Shown: positions 20,364 to 26,569 of the stretch, one piece after another
Layout: each line of letters begins with the position of its first letter
Position numbering within the stretch: position 1 is the first letter of the stretch
Assembly (NCBI GenBank): GCA_964393845.1
Contig: CAYMUX010000041.1
Coordinates: forward strand, 1-26,569
DNA: 26,569 nucleotides
Origin: UBA6902 sp964393845
GTDB lineage: Bacteria > Nitrospirota > Thermodesulfovibrionia > UBA6902
Reading direction: 5' to 3'
The notes under the pieces: generated by a model
Databases searched by the model: none
What the model was told of the DNA's origin: nothing
What the model saw: the letters and a program-made list of their open reading frames with translations, nothing else
Program-made: the position numbers and the translations under genes

Positions 20364-22253
20364 ATGGATAATAAGCCGGATTACAAGAACATATTTAAAG
20401 AAAAGATGAAAAATCCCCAGTGGAAACTGGGGATAGTGATGTTTGCTTCTTTTCTAATCCTGTTCCTCTGGAGTCTGACTCAGAATGTTGGGGGACCGAA
20501 GCAGTATGACATCAGTTACAGTTCGTTTCTTGATCAGCTCAATTTAAATAATATTCACTCAGTGACCATAAAAAATCTGAATGTCAGGGGTGAGCTCAGG
20601 AAAGAAACCGGCATATATCTTACAGAAGGAAAGACGCCGGTGACTGTAAAGAATTTTCAAACTAATTTACCGGCCTTCCAGGGAGAAGATCTTCTGGATA
20701 AATTAAAAGAAAAAAATGTATTGATAAACGTTGAGCCGCCTGAGCATCTATCACCTTTTTGGCAATTCATAGTCGGACTTTTACCGTGGGTTATAATCAT
20801 CGGGGTCTGGATATTTATTATGAGGGGCGCGCAACGTGTACAGGGCGGCCCTGGCGGGCTTTTCTCGTTTGGCGCAAGCAAGGCCAAGCTCCATGACATT
20901 CAAAAACCTTCAATAATGTTTAAAGATGTCGCCGGTATGGTCAATGCAAAAAAAGATCTGCAGGAAACTGTAGAATTCCTGAAAGATTCTTCCAAATTTA
21001 AAAAGCTCGGCGCAAAAGTCCCTAAAGGCATACTCCTGTTTGGTTCCCCCGGAACGGGGAAGACCCTGCTTGCCCGTGCGGTGGCAGGTGAAGCCGGGGT
21101 CTCTTTCTTCAGCATAAGCGCATCGGAGTTTATAGAAATGTTCGTTGGGGTAGGAGCATCACGAGTCAGGGACATGTTTCAGAAGGCAAGGGCTTCGCAG
21201 CCCAGCATAATTTTCATAGATGAACTTGACTCTGTCGGCCGTACCCGTGGTACGGGTTTAGGAGGAGGAAATGACGAAAGAGAACAAACACTTAATCAGC
21301 TTTTGAGTGAACTTGACGGATTTGAACCCCATGAAGCAGTTATAGTCATAGCAGCAACAAACAGGCCGGATGTCCTGGACCCTGCGCTTCTCAGGCCCGG
21401 TCGTTTTGACAGACATATAATAATAGACAGGCCTGGATGGAAGGACCGTAAAGCCATCCTTGAAGTTCATACTAAAGATAAGATACTTGCTGAAGATATC
21501 GATTTGGAAGATATAGCTAAAGGCACTCCCGGAATGACGGGCGCTGACCTTGAAAATCTTGCAAACGAGGCCGCGCTGATAGCAACGCGGGAAGATAAAG
21601 ATAAAATAGACAGTCAAGACTTTGAAGAGGCGCGTGACAAGATTCTGATGGGTGCGGTCAGGGAAGAGACTATCAATGATCTTGAGAAGAAAATAACGGC
21701 ATATCATGAAGCGGGCCATACTTTAGTAGCGCACGAACTTCCGGGCACTGATCCAATACACAAGGTAAGTATTATTCCCCGTGGAATGGCTATGGGTGTA
21801 ACACAGCAGGTGCCTGAAGAAGACAGGCATTTCTATCCCAAAAAATATCTGATGAACAGATTAGCTGTTATGCTCGGCGGCAGGATCGCGGAAAAAATTG
21901 TTTTTGATGACGTAAGCACAGGCGCCCAGAATGATCTGAAAGAGGCGTCTTCTCTTGCTGAAAAGATGGTGGCCCAATGGGGAATGAGCGATAAAGTCGG
22001 TCCGTTGAGCCTCGGCCGGGGCGAGGAACATCCGTTCCTTGGCAGGGAACTCTCTCAACCAAAACGCTACAGTGAAAATATGGCATGGTTAATGGACGAG
22101 GAAATACGAAGTTTGATTATTGAAGCTGAAGCTAAGGCTGAAGAGATATTGAAAGCCAAACAAAAAGTGCTTGATAACTTGGCTGAGGCGCTAATAAAGG
22201 ACGAAGTTCTTGACAGGGAAGACGTTGACCGGGTCATCCGGGAAAGCGCTTAA
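20364..22253 (+). CDS. ftsH: ATP-dependent zinc metalloprotease FtsH
   Basis: A 629-aa inner-membrane AAA+ protease that degrades misfolded membrane proteins and short-lived regulators. Two transmembrane helices (about 20-38 and 132-153) flank a periplasmic domain. The ATPase has Walker A G-S-P-G-T-G-K-T (227-234), Walker B F-I-D-E-L-D (284-289) and the second region of homology with R-P-G-R-F-D-R. The M41 protease has the zinc site H448-E-A-G-H452 and a later D in T-G-A-Q-N-D-L. Full length. GAGG lies 8 nt before the ATG, and a TATAAT is present near 20325. An 8-bp hairpin lies in its first codons (20413-20434). Confidence 0.97.
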   Translation: MDNKPDYKNIFKEKMKNPQWKLGIVMFASFLILFLWSLTQNVGGPKQYDISYSSFLDQLNLNNIHSVTIKNLNVRGELRKETGIYLTEGKTPVTVKNFQTNLPAFQGEDLLDKLKEKNVLINVEPPEHLSPFWQFIVGLLPWVIIIGVWIFIMRGAQRVQGGPGGLFSFGASKAKLHDIQKPSIMFKDVAGMVNAKKDLQETVEFLKDSSKFKKLGAKVPKGILLFGSPGTGKTLLARAVAGEAGVSFFSISASEFIEMFVGVGASRVRDMFQKARASQPSIIFIDELDSVGRTRGTGLGGGNDEREQTLNQLLSELDGFEPHEAVIVIAATNRPDVLDPALLRPGRFDRHIIIDRPGWKDRKAILEVHTKDKILAEDIDLEDIAKGTPGMTGADLENLANEAALIATREDKDKIDSQDFEEARDKILMGAVREETINDLEKKITAYHEAGHTLVAHELPGTDPIHKVSIIPRGMAMGVTQQVPEEDRHFYPKKYLMNRLAVMLGGRIAEKIVFDDVSTGAQNDLKEASSLAEKMVAQWGMSDKVGPLSLGRGEEHPFLGRELSQPKRYSENMAWLMDEEIRSLIIEAEAKAEEILKAKQKVLDNLAEALIKDEVLDREDVDRVIRESA

Positions 22254-22313
22254 TTCTTCTCTTCTGAAAAAATTCACATCCCCGCCACCTCCTTGTAAAG
22301 AATGAGAAAATAA

Positions 22314-23450
22314 ATGATAGAACTTATTCAAAAAGAATTTAACCTTCGAAAAGGGCTTATCTACCTCAACCATGCCGGTGTCTCCCCATGGCCTTTGCGT
22401 ACTGCAAAAGTTGTACAGCTATTTGCAGAAGAAAATACAATTCAAGGTTCACTTCGTTATATGGAATGGATGAAAGTTGAAGCAAACCTGCGTGTTCAGG
22501 CACAAAAGCTTATTAATGCACATTCAGAAGATGATATTGCTCTACTTAAAAATACATCTGAAGCCCTTTCAGTTGTTGCTTATGGATTAGAATGGAAAAA
22601 GGGAGACAACATTGTCAGCAGCAATCAGGAATTTCCTTCAAATCGTATAGTCTGGGAATCACTTTCTGATAAGGGCGTGGAATTCAGGGAAGCAGAGCTG
22701 AACGGCGCTGATTCACCTGAGGGCGCCCTCTTCTCTTTAGTTGATAGTAATACAAGATTAATCACGATAAGCTCTGTTCAGTTCTCAACAGGATTAAGAA
22801 TGGACTTGGAGCGCATCGGTGAATATTGCAAAAGACGGGGAATTCTGTTTTGCGTTGACGCGATTCAAAGTATAGGCGCCGTTCAATTTGATGTACAAAA
22901 AATCCATGCCGATTTTGTCATGGCAGACGGACACAAATGGATGTTCGGCCCCGAAGGACTTGCAATATTTTACTGTCATCCTGAAGTGAGAGACCGATTG
23001 CGCTTAAATCAATACGGCTGGCATATGGTTGAAGCCATGGGAAATTTTGACACTAAAAACTGGACTGTCGCAAAAACATCCCGCCGCTTCGAATGCGGCA
23101 GCCCCAACATGCTTGGAATTCATGCTCTGAGCGCAAGCGTTTCGCTTTTACTGGAAATGGGAATGGAGAATGTTGAAAAAAAAGTATTAGAAAGAAGCGA
23201 ATACTTGTTTGAAAAGATCAAATCCATACCTGAACTTAAATTAATAACTTCTACTTCACCAAACCGATATGCCGGAATCGTAACGTTTCGCAGAAGCGAT
23301 GTAAACAATGCCGATCTTTATCAGTATCTGATGCAAAACAATGTACTCTGCGCCCCTCGCTCCGGAGGTATCCGCATATCGCCTCATTTTTACACACCAT
23401 ATGAGCAGCTTGATCGGGTCATTGATCTGGTTATAAAATACCGTCCTTAA
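22314..23450 (+). CDS. Class V aminotransferase-fold PLP enzyme
   Basis: A 378-aa PLP-dependent enzyme of the cysteine desulfurase/isopenicillin-N-epimerase fold. The N-terminus has Y-L-N-H-A-G-V-S-P-W-P. The core shows N-T-S-E-A-L, C-V-D-A-I-Q-S-I-G-A with Asp182 for the PLP ring, and D-G-H-K-W-M-F-G-P-E-G with His207 and the PLP lysine Lys208. The active-site Cys loop of true cysteine desulfurases is not apparent, so it is more likely an aminotransferase, lyase or epimerase; the substrate is unknown. The start has only a weak GAATGAG upstream. It is 60 nt after ftsH and ends at a strong terminator, so it may be partly co-transcribed with ftsH. Confidence 0.9.
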   Translation: MIELIQKEFNLRKGLIYLNHAGVSPWPLRTAKVVQLFAEENTIQGSLRYMEWMKVEANLRVQAQKLINAHSEDDIALLKNTSEALSVVAYGLEWKKGDNIVSSNQEFPSNRIVWESLSDKGVEFREAELNGADSPEGALFSLVDSNTRLITISSVQFSTGLRMDLERIGEYCKRRGILFCVDAIQSIGAVQFDVQKIHADFVMADGHKWMFGPEGLAIFYCHPEVRDRLRLNQYGWHMVEAMGNFDTKNWTVAKTSRRFECGSPNMLGIHALSASVSLLLEMGMENVEKKVLERSEYLFEKIKSIPELKLITSTSPNRYAGIVTFRRSDVNNADLYQYLMQNNVLCAPRSGGIRISPHFYTPYEQLDRVIDLVIKYRP

Positions 23451-23457
23451 TTGATTT

Positions 23458-23483
23458 CTCTGCAAATGCTGCAGAGTTTTTTT
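23458..23483 (+). terminator. Rho-independent terminator after aminotransferase gene
   Basis: CTCTGCA (23458-23464), a 5-nt loop, TGCAGAG (23470-23476) and seven T residues (23477-23483) form a textbook intrinsic terminator 7 nt after the aminotransferase stop codon. It closes the ftsH-aminotransferase unit ahead of the convergent PilZ gene. Confidence 0.9.
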
Positions 23484-23493
23484 CTCCCGCAAT

Positions 23494-23817
23494 TTAATGA
23501 AGCTTCTTTATAAATTCTCTGTATTCAAATGGCGGATCCAATATCTCAAGACCGACACTGTTTGTCAGATCCTCTTGTGAATTGTCATATGCCCATTTCA
23601 CGTTGCAATATAATTTTATAGTCTCACCGTTTGCAGTTTTAAGTTTTATCTCAACCGCTGCACCGGGGACAAATACGCTGGGGTTCTTTGCTGGAGCAGT
23701 AATCATTTGAATGCCGTTTTCTGAAAGGTTCTCTATAAAAACTGAACAATCTTTATTGCATGAAAGTCTTTCAGCTTTTAAATTAACTGTTAATCTCTTT
23801 GATTGTCTTCTTTCCAT
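23494..23817 (-). CDS. PilZ domain protein
   Basis: A 107-aa single PilZ domain, a cytosolic c-di-GMP receptor. Both ligand motifs are present: R-x3-R at the start (R-Q-S-K-R) and [DN]-x-S-x2-G as N-L-S-E-N-G. The C-terminus shows the usual V-G-L-E-I strand and D-P-P-F-E. It carries no output domain and may act on a partner protein. A G-rich GGGGGGATG precedes the ATG by about 8 nt. It is convergent with the aminotransferase gene. No diguanylate cyclase lies in the window. Confidence 0.9.
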   Translation of the reverse strand: MERRQSKRLTVNLKAERLSCNKDCSVFIENLSENGIQMITAPAKNPSVFVPGAAVEIKLKTANGETIKLYCNVKWAYDNSQEDLTNSVGLEILDPPFEYREFIKKLH

Positions 23818-23997
23818 ATCGTTTCATCCCCCCTTAAGTTAATGTAATTTTAGACAAAGTATAGCAAAACAGGTAATAAAATTAAAAGAATATTTTATGC
23901 CGCCGGCAGACATTGTTCTCTCACGGAGTACACTTGTGATGCGAAGTTACCTGAATGATTTAACCCAGTGGATCAGGCTTTCCGTATTCATGGCTTG

Positions 23998-24027
23998 TTG
24001 ACAGACTTATAAATCAGGCGCTAAAAT
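23998..24027 (+). promoter_or_regulatory. Promoter of the FmdB gene
   Basis: A perfect TTGACA (23998-24003), an 18-nt spacer and TAAAAT (24022-24027) lie 36 nt before the FmdB start; a GGAGG follows at about 24054-24058. The rest of the 246-nt gap between PilZ and FmdB shows no gene. Confidence 0.65.
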
Positions 24028-24063
24028 AATTTTTATGAAATATCATTATATTTGGAGGAATAA

Positions 24064-24270
24064 ATGCCTATATATGAATACATATGTTTAAAATGCAACG
24101 AGAATTTTGCACTTCTTCAGAGTTTATATCCTTCTGAAAGAAATACAGAATGTCCTAAATGTTTTTCCACTGAAGTCAAAAAGATTCTCTCATCATTCAG
24201 CTGTGCTTCAGGTTCAAAAAGAGGGTCTTCTCCTTCAACGCCGGCACCCGGCTTTGGCGGAGGGGGTTGA
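24064..24270 (+). CDS. FmdB-type zinc-ribbon protein
   Basis: A 68-aa protein of the FmdB putative regulatory family. It starts M-P-I-Y-E-Y-I-C-L-K-C, followed by C-P-K-C, giving the C-x2-C/C-x2-C zinc ribbon, then a Ser/Gly-rich tail ending G-F-G-G-G-G as is usual in the family. The function is not well defined; the first member described was linked to an amidase/formamidase operon. GGAGGAATAA before the ATG is a strong ribosome-binding site and it has its own promoter. Confidence 0.92.
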   Translation: MPIYEYICLKCNENFALLQSLYPSERNTECPKCFSTEVKKILSSFSCASGSKRGSSPSTPAPGFGGGG

Positions 24271-24358
24271 GGAATATCTTCATGCTGAATAGTTGATTCG
24301 GCTTTTCAAAAAAGACTGCCTCATCATAAATTGATAAAATTATTTTCAGCTTATATTT

Positions 24359-24961
24359 TCAATGATCACTTTCTTCCAACCATTTTTTTACAGTATTGAT
24401 CTCGTCTTCAGTGAGCAATATATTTGGAGCTAGTTCTTTATCTTCCATTACAGCCATCGCCTTGTCAAACTGCATTCTGTTAAGTTCAAAAATATCCGTA
24501 AATACCTTTGTATTTGATTTGGATATAATGATAGCAGTCTTAATGTCTCGCGCTGCTTCGTATTTATTGCCTATCTGAGCATACGCTGAACCTCTTGCAA
24601 AAAAAGCCGTTCCAAGTTCAGGTTTAAGTTTGATAGTTTTATCAAAATCCTTGACAGCTCTTTCAAAATCCACCTTTACCATGTAAGCAGTTCCACGATA
24701 AAAATATGCCCGAACATTTTGACTGTTCATATCTATCACCATCCCAAAATCGTCTATGGCCTTATCAGTTTGCTCTGTCTTGAGATATGCCACACCGCGG
24801 CTGAGGAGCGCAATTTCCGTCTTTCCTCTGACATTCATAAATTCTGTATAATAATCGATGCTTTCCTTGTGTTTTCCCTCCATGAATAGACGCTGAGCCA
24901 TCTGAAATAATTCTCTGGATGCCAAACTGGCCTGCCCGTTAAATTCTTTAAAATCACTCAT
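24359..24961 (-). CDS. TPR repeat protein
   Basis: A 200-aa cytosolic protein made of about four 34-residue TPRs (around 16-145): for example A-I-D-D-F-G-M-V-I-D-M-N, A-Y-F-Y-R-G-T-A-Y, A-V-K-D-F-D-K-T-I-K-L-K-P and A-F-F-A-R-G-S-A-Y. The C-terminal 55 residues are helical and acidic and do not match a repeat. It has no signal peptide, unlike the TPR protein at 7783-8865, and is not closely related to it. No clear ribosome-binding site is within 10 nt of the ATG. It probably works as a protein-interaction scaffold. Confidence 0.88.
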   Translation of the reverse strand: MSDFKEFNGQASLASRELFQMAQRLFMEGKHKESIDYYTEFMNVRGKTEIALLSRGVAYLKTEQTDKAIDDFGMVIDMNSQNVRAYFYRGTAYMVKVDFERAVKDFDKTIKLKPELGTAFFARGSAYAQIGNKYEAARDIKTAIIISKSNTKVFTDIFELNRMQFDKAMAVMEDKELAPNILLTEDEINTVKKWLEESDH

Positions 24962-25080
24962 TCATTTGACTCTTCTATGAAAAAATATGGGTCATTGAAA
25001 TACAACATCATCTTCTTGTCCTTAGATTAAGTTAGAAATTGTTCCTTTACTGAAATCATAAGACGGTTAATTCCCATCCA

Positions 25081-25098
25081 ATATGATTTAAATCATAT
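25081..25098. promoter_or_regulatory. FNR/CRP-type palindrome candidate
   Basis: A perfect 18-nt palindrome with the core TGAT-N4-ATCA, the half-site spacing used by FNR/CRP-superfamily regulators. It lies in the gap between the divergent TPR gene and the Cys-rich peptide gene, about 80 nt before the latter's expected transcription start. An oxygen- or NO-responsive FNR-type regulator would suit this organism. Palindromes of A and T also arise by chance. Confidence 0.35.
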
Positions 25099-25132
25099 TC
25101 TTATTTAATCCTCCTCTATGAAAATAATCAGT

Positions 25133-25162
25133 TTGAGAGAAAATGAACTTATTATCTATAAT
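25133..25162 (+). promoter_or_regulatory. Promoter of the Cys-rich peptide gene
   Basis: TTGAGA (25133-25138), an 18-nt spacer and a perfect TATAAT (25157-25162) predict transcription from about 25169. That is inside a longer open frame starting at ATG 25143, and only about 4 nt before the GTG at 25173. Confidence 0.5.
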
Positions 25163-25172
25163 ATGCAATATT

Positions 25173-25325
25173 GTGACTAAACAAAGAATACCTAAGAGAG
25201 CGGGTGCAAAAAAGAAAACTTCGAAAAATAAATCTTCAGTTGTTTGTTTCAACAAGGACTGCAAACTAAGGAAACAAAAAAACTGTAAGGGGTTCGAAGC
25301 TTGTCCGGGTTTTAAAGGTAAGTAA
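25173..25325 (+). CDS. Small basic Cys-rich protein
   Basis: A 50-aa protein: a Lys/Arg-rich first half (T-K-Q-R-I-P-K-R-A-G-A-K-K-K) followed by C-F-N-K-D-C-K-L-R-K-Q-K-N-C-K-G-F-E-A-C-P-G-F-K-G-K. The four cysteines (spacing C-x4-C-x7-C-x5-C) could bind zinc, and the basic part could bind nucleic acid. The GTG at 25173 is preferred because a promoter ends just before it; an ATG at 25143 would add a hydrophobic stretch and sits within the promoter. The hydrophobic minus-strand frame over the same DNA (25088-25354) looks like its shadow. It ends 3 nt from the convergent neighbour. No family name is known to me. Confidence 0.6.
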   Translation: MTKQRIPKRAGAKKKTSKNKSSVVCFNKDCKLRKQKNCKGFEACPGFKGK

Positions 25326-25328
25326 AAA

Positions 25329-25607
25329 TTAAAACCAAAAGCGGTACACACCAAGCCATAAAAGACATCCGGAGACCGAGATGGTCTTCTCGGTTGTACT
25401 TAACCGGTCGGATTTTATTATCGCGTAAAGACTAAGCGGTGATGTAAGAAAGCATGCCGTAATATAAACCCATTTTGGAACGCAATTCTTATGAGTTTGC
25501 TCATGAAACGCTGAACAGAACGGACATTCAATCTCTCCTTCAAGCCGGTGACCGCAACGCGCACATCTGATTATACCCAGTATATCATCCGTATCATTTT
25601 GATTCAT
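25329..25607 (-). CDS. Zinc-ribbon membrane protein
   Basis: A 92-aa protein with an N-terminal zinc ribbon (C15-x2-C18 and C28-x2-C31, in C-A-R-C-G-H-R-L-E and C-P-F-C) followed by two hydrophobic segments (about 46-62 and 76-92) that probably lie in the inner membrane. The ribbon is expected in the cytoplasm. The combination is common in small proteins of unknown function. No ribosome-binding site is apparent before the ATG. It is convergent with the Cys-rich peptide gene. Confidence 0.75.
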   Translation of the reverse strand: MNQNDTDDILGIIRCARCGHRLEGEIECPFCSAFHEQTHKNCVPKWVYITACFLTSPLSLYAIIKSDRLSTTEKTISVSGCLLWLGVYRFWF

Positions 25608-25641
25608 GATGGTGGGCCGTCATAAAACCCGGTCTTCAAAT

Positions 25642-26085
25642 TTAAGATAATATCGAGTCGGGCGGAAGTTCATTTTTATCAAAAGGCATGATGCCAAGCT
25701 GAGTCATTACGAATTCTATGTTCTTAACAATATCAGAGTAATCATAAGAAGACATGTCCTTTTTTAAAGCAGTGTCCACCAATTCATTAAACGCATCATA
25801 GCTGAATCCACGTTCAATTACTCCTGATCGCATTAACACATCAAATAGATTGCTGTCGTCATTTAAATCGTCACTCGCCATTATGCGCAACATCTTTTTG
25901 TGTTCTGCAAATGTGACATACCATTGCATTGCAGAATTCAGGGCGTCATATAGAGTTAATATACCTAATGATATTTTCCCCTCTCGCAGTCTTCGCTTGC
26001 CGCCACGAATATGAAGTTTGACCCTCATAAGTAATTCCTGACCGGGTTCCAGGTTTTTATTATACGTATGTTCAAAATGTGGCAT
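25642..26085 (-). CDS. Hypothetical helical protein
   Basis: A 147-aa soluble protein with no signal peptide or membrane segment, predicted mainly helical. Recognisable stretches are V-K-L-H-I-R-G-G-K-R-R-L-R-E-G-K-I-S-L-G, L-Y-D-A-L-N-S-A-M-Q-W-Y and V-M-T-Q-L-G-I-M-P-F-D. The basic N-terminal part and the Y-D-A-L-N-S-A-M helix give it the look of a HEPN/TPR-like helical bundle, but I cannot place it in a family. It is followed by the zinc-ribbon protein on the same strand (34 nt), so the two may share a transcript. Confidence 0.7.
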   Translation of the reverse strand: MPHFEHTYNKNLEPGQELLMRVKLHIRGGKRRLREGKISLGILTLYDALNSAMQWYVTFAEHKKMLRIMASDDLNDDSNLFDVLMRSGVIERGFSYDAFNELVDTALKKDMSSYDYSDIVKNIEFVMTQLGIMPFDKNELPPDSILS

Positions 26086-26123
26086 GATCGTATTCTCAGG
26101 GATAGATTATCATATCATTCGAT

Positions 26124-26327
26124 TTAAAACACGTTATTGGGCGCATATGCTTGTGATGTTGCATGCCGGCCGTATTTATTGTCAAACAATGCGTCTATCC
26201 CAAATTGAGAAACAAGCAAATAATATCCGGCGGAAGTGCCTGCAATGCCAAAGGTAAGAAAAACCATTATAAGACCGATAACAATTGCCTGATCATAGAT
26301 ATGAAATTTATCACTCCTTTGGACCAT
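26124..26327 (-). CDS. Single-helix membrane protein, unknown
   Basis: A 67-aa protein with one strong transmembrane helix (about 13-38: A-I-V-I-G-L-I-M-V-F-L-T-F-G-I-A-G), a basic N-terminus and a Tyr/Asn-rich C-terminal tail of about 25 residues. By the positive-inside rule the tail is periplasmic. No ribosome-binding site precedes the ATG. I do not recognise it. The gap to the next gene (38 nt) suggests co-transcription with the downstream helical protein. Confidence 0.6.
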   Translation of the reverse strand: MVQRSDKFHIYDQAIVIGLIMVFLTFGIAGTSAGYYLLVSQFGIDALFDNKYGRHATSQAYAPNNVF

Positions 26328-26472
26328 CTAGAATAGAAATTATTGATCTTTAAACTTTATCACGATCTTAAACATGATATAAATTATATGATCCAGCCAT
26401 TATATGCAATATTAAAAATGCCCTATGGAATTTGGGTTTAAGATGATCCATGTTTTTTTTGATGATCTAACT

Positions 26473-26517
26473 AGTTCCTGTTGCGGATACAAAAATACTC
26501 TATCCGCAACAGGAACT
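26473..26517. repeat. Large perfect inverted repeat
   Basis: A perfect 17-bp inverted repeat: left arm 26473-26489 (starts AGTTCCTGTTGCGG), 11-nt loop, right arm 26501-26517. Both arms are flanked by CTAA/CTAG-like sequence. On the plus strand a T-run precedes rather than follows it, and on the minus strand no T-run follows, so it is not a standard terminator. It may be an element end, a recombination or regulator site, or a stable RNA hairpin. The rest of 26328-26569 shows no gene. Confidence 0.85.
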
Positions 26518-26569
26518 AACTAGAGTCTGTTTATAAACTCAAACGCCATATACTACAATAGGTTACAAC

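Noticed and set aside
21258..21719. A 153-codon minus-strand frame inside ftsH.
   Set aside because: FtsH motifs run unbroken on the plus strand; the frame has no start context or motif.
25088..25354. An 88-codon hydrophobic minus-strand frame.
   Set aside because: The plus strand encodes a patterned Lys- and Cys-rich peptide with a promoter; Phe/Leu richness on the minus strand is the mirror of Lys/Glu codons. Not decisive, but the better choice.
26473..26517. Intrinsic terminator.
   Set aside because: No T-run follows the hairpin on either strand; the T-run lies on the 5' side on the plus strand.

Overview
The window is about 26.6 kb of AT-leaning bacterial chromosome from a Gram-negative organism: there is a lipoprotein MltA lytic transglycosylase, which needs an outer membrane. 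Its lifestyle looks anaerobic or microaerophilic. It carries a flavodiiron protein, an oxygen-sensitive 2-oxoacid:ferredoxin oxidoreductase, and three rubrerythrin/ferritin-like proteins in one cluster. The gene mix (HDOD, PilZ, FmdB, DUF1059, CULT, small CBM48-only proteins) would fit Nitrospirota or a deltaproteobacterial lineage, but no marker here fixes the phylum. I see no rRNA, tRNA, CRISPR array, intact insertion sequence or phage module.

Layout. 1-5.6 kb holds acylphosphatase, flavodiiron protein, a NifU-C-like protein, a CBM48-only protein, DUF1059, a bacterial cereblon-type (CULT) protein, mltA, a split two-half-domain gene and a SemiSWEET. 5.7-7.6 kb holds a nitroreductase and then a toxin-antitoxin patch: a dead VapBC pair, an intact MqsRA-like DUF4258/YgiT pair and a possible nucleotidyltransferase remnant. 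7.7-9.4 kb holds a two-gene, translationally coupled membrane/TPR locus sharing a 'QSPAV' motif, whose TPR gene has a one-base frameshift. 9.5-13.1 kb holds mutS2, a small gene and an HDOD gene. 13.2-18.9 kb is a minus-strand redox cluster: ferritin-like, rhodanese-ferritin fusion, CBM48 protein, a YyaL/DUF255 remnant, ferritin-like, OFOR alpha and beta, and a small membrane protein. 19.3-24.3 kb holds a lone receiver domain, an exported protein, ftsH, a class V aminotransferase, PilZ and FmdB. 24.4-26.3 kb holds a TPR protein, a Cys-rich basic peptide, a zinc-ribbon membrane protein and two unknowns.

How the genes may work together. The 13.5-18.9 kb cluster looks like an oxygen/peroxide protection set wrapped around an oxygen-labile OFOR; the flavodiiron protein near the left end fits the same need. 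MutS2, FtsH and MltA are housekeeping.

The most unusual content is not in one gene. (1) A shared G-[DEN]-Q-SPAV motif occurs three times in the coupled membrane/TPR pair. (2) Palindromic repeats sit in-frame inside mutS2 (two copies, with a third forming its terminator) and inside OFOR alpha. (3) Two clear gene remnants, and possibly a third, keep the 5' end and a later part but have lost the middle. (4) Several genes have a TATAAT box 5-6 nt before the ATG and no Shine-Dalgarno, which suggests leaderless mRNAs. All family calls come from reading motifs by eye; no database was searched.
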